A stretch of DNA of 64,000 nt. Origin: Theocolax elegans. Lineage: Eukaryota; Arthropoda; Insecta; Hymenoptera; Cerocephalidae. The position numbers and the translations under genes are program-made. The first letter of the stretch is position 1. Every line of letters starts with the position of its first letter. Below the pieces are notes generated by a model. That model was not told the origin of the DNA. It searched no databases and saw only the letters and a list, made by a program, of their open reading frames with translations. Positions 37,727 through 48,140 of the stretch are shown here, in pieces. Location: assembly GCA_026168455.1 (NCBI GenBank), contig CM047430.1, forward strand, positions 29,045,237-29,109,236, read 5' to 3'.

Positions 37727-38293
37727 TATTAAGCAAGGCCTTCTCTTCGTTTGCTATGGTTGGTGGAAGTTCCTGAGTAAGCCATTCCAAGACTGGTCTG
37801 TCGCGAAAATTATACTACTATTTTCGTAAAAAGTATACGTAGTATAGAATAAAATTATCGCGTAAAAGACGAACGAAATGAATTTGATACAAAATGATTC
37901 TAAATAGGTGCAGTAATCGAAAGCCTAATTTATAGAGCTAAGGGTCAGAGTAATTTACGAACACTTTAAATAAAAAAGAGACCGATACGAAGAGTTTAAA
38001 ACCTTATAATACACACATAAGCGGGATTGCCGAAAGTAAGCTCAAAATGAGGGTGTCGCGCAAGAGTTTCTGTATATTGCACTATAATATCGATGCTCGG
38101 AGAAGAGCCGGTAATGATCGACATGGACTAGAAACACGAGCATTAGAAGGAAGCAATATTTAAGTAGCTAAGTAAAACAAGCCGCTTTTCGGGTAAAGAC
38201 GCAGTGATGAAGGGGGGGTAGTAAATTATCCGTATTAACTACGAAGCGATACAGAAAATGCATGGGATTCGATCATTTTTTGATTACGCACAT

Positions 38294-38725
38294 CTAACGG
38301 TCCAATCGGGTGCAAGCACAGAAAAATCGAGAACTAATTACGCAATTCCGATCTAAAGTAAGGGGTAAGACAAGGACTGATGCATAGATTTTTGGGGTAT
38401 GTAACGAGGACTCAAAACGGACACAGCCACTCCTAGTTCTTCGTATTAAGCTTCCGTAAGGCGAAGCTCTGTTAGTCAAATCTTTAATTTTTATCCGAGG
38501 GCAAACCTCTGGTACTCGGACTTTAAAAAATATACATTTAGAGTCGAGAGAGATCTTGCATTCGGGAATCGAGACGCAACGCTTGTATCTACGAGTCTTA
38601 GTCAAGGAACGACGACTTCGACATCTGGCAATCATCGAGCTCCGTACGCATACGCATCTAACGTCGGAATAATAGAATAATAACCTTTTTATATGTAACT
38701 TATATTCCATAATAGTTTTCTGCAA
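38294..38725 (-). other. 143-codon frame in the foldback core; coding status uncertain
   Basis: Runs from arm L2 into the core. It is rich in Arg, Cys and Ser (for example RCRSRRSLTKTRRYKR) and has no recognised domain. In unit 2 the same region carries one-base indels that break the frame, so either the second copy is decayed or mis-sequenced, or the frame is accidental. Confidence 0.2.
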
Positions 38726-39262
38726 TTGAAAGTACTGAAATCAAAATACCTTCCAAGAAGGTGTCAAAACCCGCAAGTATTGTTATTCTAGTCAAACTTT
38801 GAAAATTGTTATCTGATAAATAAATAATTTTAATTCTAACTCCATTATTTTATCTATTTCTTTGAATTTTAATTAAACATTTTTTTTAATCTTACAAAAA
38901 TTACATATAAAAAATTTCTGCAATTGAAAGAAATGAAATCAAACTGAAATCGTCAAGTATTTTGAATCGTACCATAAATATATATTTAAATAAACATTTA
39001 TCTATATAGTACTTAAACTTCGTAAAAAGTTTCTGCAATTGAAAGCACTGAAATCAAACTGTAATCGACAAGTATTTTGAATCATGCAAAAATGTCTACC
39101 AATCTGAATACAGATTTTTTTTATTAAAAGTATCTTATACTTTTACTTTTCATTTCTGGCCCTGCCATGTCTTACAGTAATAAATAAATAATATTCTAAT
39201 AATGTTAATTTGTGCAAAATTAATTTCTGCAAAACTAATAAAATGGACATTTCTTCTTTTTT

Positions 39263-39456
39263 TAATTCTTTTAAATAAAATAATACTTGCACCACCGTTG
39301 TTAATAGGTGCTACCTTTTCATGTAGGTGTTAATTCTGACTATATTAACTGATTGTTAAAGTTTATGAATCATTACATACATCTTAGCTATTATTTTATT
39401 TTAAAATTTAAGGGGCCTAATATATTACGCAAGCGACTTGTGGCAGATTATATTTT
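39263..39456 (+). repeat. Linker between foldback units (copy 1)
   Basis: About 190 bp including TGCACCACCGTTG and GGTGCTACCTTTTCATG. The same linker follows arm L3 at 41623-41812. Confidence 0.75.
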
Positions 39457-41622
39457 GCATGATTCAAAATACTTGACGATTCAGTTTGATTTCAGTGCTT
39501 TCAATTGCAGAAACTTTTTACGAAGTTTAAGTAATATATAGATAAATGTTTATTAATATATATTTATGGTACGATTCAAAATACTTGACGATTCAGTTTG
39601 ATTTCATTTCTTTCAATTGCAGAAATTTTTTATGTAATTTTTTAATATTAAAAAATGTTTAATTAAAATTCAAAGAAATAGATAAAATAAGGAGTTAGAA
39701 TTAAATTATTATTTATCAGATAACAATGTCAGATTCAATTGCAGAATTTATTTATCAGATAACAATTTTCAAAGTTTGATTAGAATAGCACAATACTTGC
39801 GGGTTTGACACCTTCTTGGAAGGTGTTTTTGATTTCAGTACTTTCAATTGCAGAAAACTATTATGTAATATAAGTTACATATAAAAAAGGTTATTATTCT
39901 ATAAAATTATTAATCTACTAATGTAAAGCACGGGATAATTAATACGAATGCAAAAGCAAATATTATTACGTATCCATTATTCATCCAATATTGCGGCACA
40001 TCGTTTAATTGAAAAATGCATAGAAGAAATTTTTGAAGTCTTGATTTCCGATATATAGAATTTATCGGGCTTTGCGAACTAATATGCATTATTAAGCAAG
40101 GCCTTCTCTTCGTTGCTATGGTTGGTGGAAGTTCCTGAGTAAGCCATTCCAAGACTGGTCTGTCGCGAAAATTATACTACATTTTCGTAAAAGTATGCGT
40201 AGTATAGAATAAAATTATCGCGTAAAAGACGAACGAAATGAATTGATACAAAATGATTCTAAATAGGTGCAATAATCGAAAGCCTAATTTATAGAGCTAA
40301 GGGTCAGAGTAATTTACGAACACTTTAAATAAAAAAGAGACCGATACGAAGAGTTTAAAACATTATATACACACATAAGCGGGATTGCCGAAAGTAAGCT
40401 CAAAATGAGGGTGGTGCGCAAGAGTTTCTGTATATTGCACTATAATATCGATGCTCGGAGAAGATGCCGGTAATGATCGACATGGACTAGAAACACGAGC
40501 ATTAGAAGGAAGCAATAATTTAAGTAGCTAAGTAAAACCAAGCCGCTTTTCGGGTAAAGACGCAGTGATGAAGGGGGGGTAGTAAATTATCCGTATTAAC
40601 TACGAAGCGATACAGAAAATGCATGGGATTCGATCATTTTTTGATTACGCACATCTAACGGTCCAATCGGGTGCAAGCACAGAAAAATCGAGAACTAATT
40701 ACGCAATTCGATCTAAAGTAAGGGGTAAGACAAGGACTGATGCATAGATTTTTGGGGTATGTAACGAGGACTCAAAACGGACACAGCCACTCCTAGTTCT
40801 TCGTATAAGCTTCCGTAAGGCGAAGCTCTGTTAGTCAAATCTTTAATTTTTATCCGAGGGCAAACCTCTGGTACTCGGACTTTAAAAAATATACATTTAG
40901 AGTCGAGAGAGATCTTGCATTCTGGGAATCGAGACGCAACGCTTGTATATACGAGTCTTAGTCAAGGAACGACGACTTCGACATCTGGCAATCATCGAGC
41001 TCCGTACGCATACGCATCTAACGTCGGAATAATAGAATAATAACCTTTTTTTATATGTAACTTATATTCCATAATAGTTTTCTGCAATTGAAAGTACTGA
41101 AATCAAAAATACCTTCCAAGAGGTGTCAAAACCCGCAAGTATTGTTATTCTAGTCAAACTTTGAAAATTGTTATCTGATAAATAAATAATTTTAATTCTA
41201 ACTCCATTATTTTATCTATTTCTTTGAATTTTAATTAAACATTTTTTTTTAATCTTACAAAAATTACATATAAAAAATTTCTGCAATTGAAAGAAATGAA
41301 ATCAAACTGAAATCGTCAAGTATTTTGAATCGTACCATAAATATATATTTTAAATAAACATTTATCTATATATTACTTAAACTTCGTAAAAAGTTTCTGC
41401 AATTGAAAGCACTGAAATCAAACTGTAATCGACAAGTATTTTGAATCATGCAAAAATGTCTACCAATCTGAATACAGATTTTTTTTATTAAAAGTATTCT
41501 TATACTTTTACTTTTCATTTCTGGCCCTGCCATGTCTACCAGTAAAAATAAATAATATTCTATAATAGTTAATTTGTGCAAAATACTTTCTGCAAAACTA
41601 ATAAAATGGACATTTCTTCTTT
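39457..41622. mobile_element. Foldback-type element, unit 2 (arm R2, core, arm L3)
   Basis: Arm R2 (39457-39930, shorter than R1), core 39931-41030 and arm L3 (41031-41622), each near-identical to unit 1 at an offset of about 2.36 kb. Differences are mainly one- to three-base length changes. R2 carries a local scramble near 39727-39750 in which a short arm segment is repeated. Confidence 0.65.
39910..40152 (-). other. 80-codon frame in foldback core, unit 2; uncertain
   Basis: Begins MEWLTQELPPTIATKRRP and ends with a hydrophobic segment before the arm. Compared with unit 1 there is an in-frame three-base difference (one Leu more in unit 1), while the upstream part is frameshifted in unit 1. 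No recognised family. Confidence 0.25.
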
Positions 41623-41812
41623 TTTATTCTTTTAAATAAAATAATACTTGCACCACCGTTGGTTAATAGGTGCTACCTTTTCATGTAGGTGTAATTCTGA
41701 CTATATTAACTGATGTACATTTTATGAATCATTACATACATCTTAGCTATTATTTTATTTTAAAATTAAGGGGCCTAATATATTACGCAAAGCGACTTGT
41801 GGCATATTATTA
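41623..41812 (+). repeat. Linker copy 2
   Basis: Near-identical to 39263-39456. Homology to the tandem unit stops near GTGGCATATTAT, marking the right end of the duplicated array. Confidence 0.75.
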
Positions 41813-42580
41813 AAATAGTGTAAAGACCCCACGCGTGGAAACAAGACTGTATAACTAATTTGTGGTGCAAGTTTATTTTTTACGCGTTAAAAAATGGTTA
41901 TTCTACAAAACAGTAAAATGAAACATTCCAAGTTGCATTGTATTTATTTTACAAACAAATTGTGTATTATGACATATCTAATAATCATTTATCAAAGAAA
42001 AATACAATACGGTTAACTGTGAATTACGCCACCATACCATATATCCATTAGATAATATGTACAATGTATTTTTTTCTCTTCTTGACAAGTCACAATTAAA
42101 CTTGCCTAGAATAAAGGATCATCATTTTTATTCCTTAACTATAATTATGTAAATCTAAATATATACTATATAGTTAGATTACAACTGGACTGGCACATGT
42201 AATAGAAAGTTTCTTCTCGAAGCGACTAAAATTTGCCCATTATTATATTATAACACATTTGTTTATGCTATATGTGGGACTATATATACTTCAGTTTATA
42301 GTTAGACTTAAGACAGAACCACAATTATTTACTTACACAAAATTTGTTTCATTAATTAAATCAATGACTCAATTACAGAATTATCCTATGTTGGTACTTT
42401 CAATTCTTTCAATTCTTATATCAATGCAGCTCTCAGTACATATTGTTTTTGAATCATGTATAAGCTGCACTTATACAAATACAAGTAATTAACCAGAGTC
42501 AAATGAACAACTCCAGCGAATGAATACCATTAAACAAATAAGAAAAATCCTATGAAATATATATATATATTTACATACTC
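41813..42580. other. AT-rich DNA left of the LTR
   Basis: AT-rich and ending in a short TA run. A plus frame at 42259-42492 is hydrophobic but not recognised and has no splice context. Confidence 0.5.
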
Positions 42581-44071
42581 TGTGACAATGTGCTTTGCAC
42601 ATGTCAAGAGCGAGCGACTGAACCCCTGACAAACACCTACCTACCCGGATAAGCTAAACGAGTCCCTAGCTATACTACCTACCCATATACTATTTCCTAA
42701 TTACCTACCCGCACATTAACTACGTCCTACCTACCCTCACAGTCTAATAACCCCACCTCAAGCGCAACACACACATGTAGCCGAAGCACTAGGTGATCCT
42801 GGCGATGAGGATCTTGGGCGAGCTCAAATCATCAGGTGGGCTCCTCCGAGTCTGGCACAGCCAACAGGATAGTCAAGGGAGGCGATCACTACGAAGTCTC
42901 CAGGACCCTCCGAAGCCTCACAGCATAGCAGCCAAGGCGATGAGATGGTACCCAGGCAGGAAGCCGAAGAACCTCCAACGCCAAGCAAGATACAGCTGTA
43001 AAACAGATATTTATAAGAACAAATACGCATTAAAAGGGTAAGGAGCAAGGAAGAGGATCAACAGCAATCGGCAGAAGACAAAGACAAGGGAATACGTGTA
43101 CAGCTGTATATAATCACTACAGCTGTACAAGGAAAGTATAGGACAAAGAGGTTAGGTTGCTGTACACAAACAACGTGTACAGCAGACCTTGTAAAATACT
43201 AAACACCTGAACACGCACACTAGCGTGACCCCAACACTGAAGGAATTACCTGGAGTAGTTGAAGACCTGGGACCGGTCGTTCTGGTACGTCGTCGTCGTG
43301 GAGAGATGATCGAGGCGGCGTCGGGCAACAATGCAGCGGCGGGTGAGCTTCGTACCTGAAACTCACGCCGTACTAATTAGTTGAGATAAGCAAGACGGAA
43401 CGACGTAATAATTACCCAGGAGGAAGTCCTACAGCATCGCCGAGAGGTACACTGCACCAGGTCAACAAACACCATACAGCCGATTCGTACCGATACAGCC
43501 TGAACACTGCGGCACTCGACACGCTCGCACGACGCGAGATCGAGGTGCCGCGCACGAGTACGTACTGCGCAGGCGCGCGGTACGAACACGGGACTCTCGA
43601 GCACGCCGAGAGTCAGAGCTCTACGGACAGTCGGCCCGACTTGACGACTTCCCAATTATCGTGCGTACGAGTGCCATAAAGAGTGAGAGAGAAAGAGAGA
43701 GAGAGAGAGAGCGACACAGTCCTGGTTAAGCGTCCCGGATCCTCCCTAAAGGTTGGTGATTGTTCTTCTCTCTGCTGACGGTACCGCCGTGTACCGTAAT
43801 AAGTGCGTGCGAGTCTCCCGTGCTTTTCCCGTCCTTCCCCTTTCCCTCCTTACAGCGTATCCCGGAGCAGCAGAAACTCGGCTACGGTTCGACACGGCGA
43901 GTGTCTATCAATTGTCTGTTACGATTACCCGCGAGTAATCGATAGTGTCGCGAATCAACGCGGCTGGCGCCCACCCCTCTAATTATTTATATCTTATAAT
44001 AAATGCTTATTTATTTATATTAATTGCTGACCCTCATTAACCTGCACCCTGATCCCCAGTGCAGCGTTACA
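42581..44071. mobile_element. Solo LTR of an LTR retrotransposon
   Basis: Begins TGTGACAATG and ends GCGTTACA, giving TG...CA termini and an imperfect inverted pair TGTGAC/GTTACA. It is flanked on both sides by ACTC (42577-42580 and 44072-44075), a 4-bp target duplication of the kind made by Gypsy- or BEL-type elements. It is far GC-richer than its surroundings and includes a GA tract (43680-43712) and an AATAAA-like signal near 43998. There are no internal coding domains, so it is a solo LTR of 1491 bp. The short frames within it are not genes. Confidence 0.8.
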
Positions 44072-45311
44072 ACTCATAATAGTGCACTTTTTAGGTAGCC
44101 TCTCGTCACTTAAATTTAAATTTGTTTTGCTGTATCTTCAGAGATTTATGATAATATTTACAAGGTAAAATGTTCCTCACAGCAAATTTGCTTTAATTTT
44201 ACTTTGTACCAATAATTTTTCATTTCAGAGACGTTATTTGCTTAAAATTAATATACTTTAAAAATAACCCTTTCTTATTCAGTGAATTTAATATGATACA
44301 CTTATAGTTTTAATTAAGCTAAATTTATTTGTAACAAATTAATTTCTATATTATTGGGTTACTATAATAATTAATGACAACAGTACAATTTAATATTATA
44401 ATTTTAGTACAACACAAGAAATTCTATTTAATTACTTAACTATATATGTTAGTTAGTGTCACTATCAAACATTTTATATGCATGTGAAAGTTACAAAATT
44501 ATTAAATGCCTTTTACACTTACCAAACAACTAACACATTGATTTTATTTAAATATTAAAAAAGGTATTCAATAAATATATGTAAAGAGAACAATAACTTA
44601 TCAACATTCTTTTAAATTATTTAAGTCAGTACATATAACTATTAAGCAATCATTTCACTTAACGTTGGAAAGAATATCATTCTACATATGTTATAGTCCA
44701 TATAATTATTAAATATTATGTACTTGGCAAAGTATCGAACACATATATTGGCTTTATATAGAAAATAAAATGATTATTTAGTAATTTTAATTAGGATAGA
44801 GAACGATAAAGCATCCACTTAATTATAATCTATTGTTTTTTAAATTATTTTGGTCAATGTGGAAAACATTGAGATATCATGAGGGATTCATTATAAAAAT
44901 ACAAGCATAAGTCCCTTCAAATAATATAAACTTAAAGCAAACACATCAAATTATACAAATAAAATGAATTAATAATATAATAAATATAATTAAAATAATC
45001 TAATAATATACATTTATTTTTTGTGCAATTCTTATTAATATTATACTTTAAGATTAAAAAAGTTATACCATCACTTGCATGGAAATGAAACATTGTTTTC
45101 ATGGTTAGAATTTTATCAATGTTTGTCTTTCTCTCTCTCTCTCTCTCAACTCTTTCTCTCGTCGAGATGTCAAAGGTCAACATGCTAGTATAGGATATGA
45201 GCGAATATGAAATCTTCACCTTGCAATAGTATCTGCATTGCACTACAATAAAAAATACCGAAACGGAATAATGTGAGGTATTGGAAATAATTACGTAATT
45301 AAATAATTTTA
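44072..45311. other. AT-rich DNA right of the LTR
   Basis: AT-rich. A short CT tract lies near 45131-45147. The minus frame 44932-45327 is AT-driven, crosses the CT tract and carries no motif. Confidence 0.5.
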
Positions 45312-48140
45312 ATTCATAACTTTTCACACAAAATCAGCCAGATGATTCAGCTGTGACAAAAGTATTCACCTGAAACTAGCTCCCTCTCGTGGCCACGTTT
45401 GAACTTCTTCAGCCAATCGTTGGGACCACTGTACGTGTTCTATGACCGGCTAACGCGCAACGCTGTCTTTCTATCTCACACATCTCCCATATCGCTATCT
45501 CTTTTTGCTTTCTATAGACATATATATACATAGGGAGACGAAAAAAGGGAAGAAGCAAAAATCGAGAAAAGGAATTCAGCAAGCAATATCTTTGGCATCG
45601 ATTTTCTTGAATATGCGTGAATGAATTCGGACAAAACTTGTTGTACAGTGAGGGTTAGCAATAAGGAAAGTAATGCGTGGCCAATAGCACAAAATAAATA
45701 AGTAATATTGAAGTGGTTAAAAAGTAAAATCTGGGGGGCTAGTTAGCTGTATATAATGGCTCTCGCGCCTATACTTGCGTCAGGTGCTATCGCGCCTTTT
45801 GATTTAATTTTTATTTTGGCTTTGCTTATCTTGGTCTTTTTCAAATAATCACCCAGTGAGGTTATTAAAGTGGCTGCTATAAATACAGTCCACCTTACTG
45901 AGTTGTGAGGAATAGTCTTTGGCTTTGGCGGAGATCAATAAATTCATTTGTCATATAACTAATAGTGTAAACAAGCAATAAATTCTCGAATTAACCATTT
46001 TTTGGAAAATTGAGATTTCAAGAATTTATTTATTTAACGAAATTTTTCACACTGATGGATAAATCCTTGTACGAGGAAATGCAATCGCTGCGTTTACGAT
46101 TATTTTTATTTTGAACTACTTAACTACGTTACGTTACGTTACGATGTTCAGTTACCAGTAATAAGAACTTTCAAGAACTCATTTTTATAAACTATAATTA
46201 TAATGCAATTAACATAATTTATAATCTTTGGTGATTTGATAAACAATTTTATAAATATAACCATTGTTTATAGCTATATTACTGTAATAATTCTCATACA
46301 TCTGTAAGTGTTTATTCACTAGTGGCTTCGAGCATCATAAAGAATGATATTGCTGTCTTAAATGTCTGCAATTTAATCAGAAAGAGAATTAAAATTTTAA
46401 TTAATGATAAGTAATAGTTTTATCTACGCAAGCGCATACCCAAGTAAGGCGTGACAAATCAATTGGAAATAATCCTAAAGCTGTACAATAGAATGGAATC
46501 TGGGATTTCATAATGAGTATTTGTAGGAACGTTCGAAATTGTCGGTTTTTTCCAGTCCAGTTACAATTATAAACTGCATCAGCTACTGCAACTGACTAAA
46601 ATATGACTAATTATCCTATTCATTTAATCACACTTTGCTCCGAATTTGAATTTTTCGAATTATTCGAATTCCAATTGGAGGTCAAAATTGGTTCATTCTT
46701 TCAATATTTTGGAGTAATTTAACATATGTCAAGTACCTCTACTTTCATGCAAGTTTTTTACTTGGAATATGGAAATAGTCATTATATGTCTAAATCCAAG
46801 TGTTAAATTATACACTTACCAAAAATAATTGTATATTCACACAACTTGTGTATGGAATTATGAATATGTAAAGTAAACTAGTGACATTGAAATAATTTAC
46901 CAATTCCAACCTCGAGCACAAAAAATTAAAGAATTGAGAAAAAGATAGATGGTACCTTTTGAGTTAATGTTTCTGCAAAACTGCAATAGATAATTATTTG
47001 AAGAAACTGCCCAGTTAGATAGAGCACGTTAATGGTCAAATCGGCATATTTTGCTTGTGATAGCAACTACAAGTAAAATAATTCAATTTAGATGGTTGGT
47101 TTGGTTTTTCCTCATAGTGAATTACAAACTCTTATAAATACCTCTTTTATTTGGTACATATTAACACACATACTAATCGATGACAGAAGTATTATGATAA
47201 GTACTATAGGACTATATATTGTTTCAATGTGGTCGCAAAATCTACACAATAAAATGTTGTTGTAAATTCTAATGAATTTTACTGTTACATTTTCATTTTA
47301 TTATTTTTTTATCATTTATAATTAAGATAACTATACCTAAAAATGAAAATACAGTATAAACATAATTATAATATATAAATTCTTTAAATATTTTTATAAG
47401 TTACCTCAACAATTTACGATGCCTTTTTATAAAGGTAATCAAACATTCTTTTAATCGTCCCTCATCAGTTTCATCTTCAACAGCATATTGCAAATCGTAG
47501 TTTAATACCTATAATAAAATTCCGGAAATAAAAATAAGTCTATCATATGGAGCACTTTGATTAAATGGTTATAATTAACCTCAAATTGTAAGGAGACGTG
47601 CGTTGTTAGCTGAATAAACAGGGTGTCACAGCAAATCCAATACAAGAGAGCATTGACCATTAGCCATATTTCTTGGAAAACAGTTAATAAATAAATAGGT
47701 ATACTATTTATTTCAAAAGGATATCGCACATAAAAAACTCTTTGGGAAAAATCGTACGTATCATTTGCCTTCTCTTGTAAGATATTGAAATAATATGTTT
47801 CTGAAAATTTTATTTTATTTATTTATCATGTTACAATTAATTTATACAAAGAATTCACGATTTCCACGAAATGGCTTAGGTTACTGTTGTTGTATATGCG
47901 AAGAACAAAGTACATATAAAGTTTCTGTATTACTAGAAATAGGGTAGCTAGAATTTTGAAATTTAAAAATTGACATTATATTAAATTTTGTTTTAATAAA
48001 CGTTAATGATAAGTCACCTGATTAAAAAACATATATTAGGTTTTGTAAACGATAATCAATAATGCCATATGACTTGACCCCCTAAAGTAGACTAAAACAG
48101 CAATTAATTAATATAAAAGTTCGTTATACGATAGCGGGAA
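45312..48140 (-). repeat. Odorant-receptor duplication, copy 1, segment I
   Basis: Matches 54552-57375. Contains the six C-terminal exons of the receptor and about 1 kb of 3' flank, including the 92-bp dispersed element. The match stops at AAATACTAATCAAC. Confidence 0.9.

Larger units (their letters stand above)
36940..39262. mobile_element. Foldback-type element, unit 1 (arm R1, core, arm L2)
   Basis: Arm R1 (36940-37563) is the reverse complement of arm L2 (38668-39262), and between them lies a single-copy core (37564-38667). Arms of about 600 bp made of tandem sub-repeats around a loop resemble Drosophila FB elements in architecture. Arm ends read GAAGAAATGTCC inward. No transposase was recognised. 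It forms a tandem pair with unit 2. Confidence 0.65.

Noticed and set aside
42259..42492. Hydrophobic 77-codon frame as a receptor exon
   Set aside because: No splice borders and none of the sequence patterns of odorant or gustatory receptors.
43953..43975. TGGCGCCCACC as a retroviral-type primer-binding site
   Set aside because: It lies inside the LTR, over 100 bp before the TG...CA/target-duplication boundary at 44071, and is not preceded by an LTR-like CA end.
44932..45327. 131-codon minus-strand frame
   Set aside because: AT-driven composition crossing a CT microsatellite; no motif.
45854..45948. The dispersed 92-95-bp element as an N-terminal exon of the next receptor
   Set aside because: A minus-strand ATG opens a frame of about 30 codons, but it lacks the expected N-terminal receptor pattern and the frame is not kept at 35791-35882.
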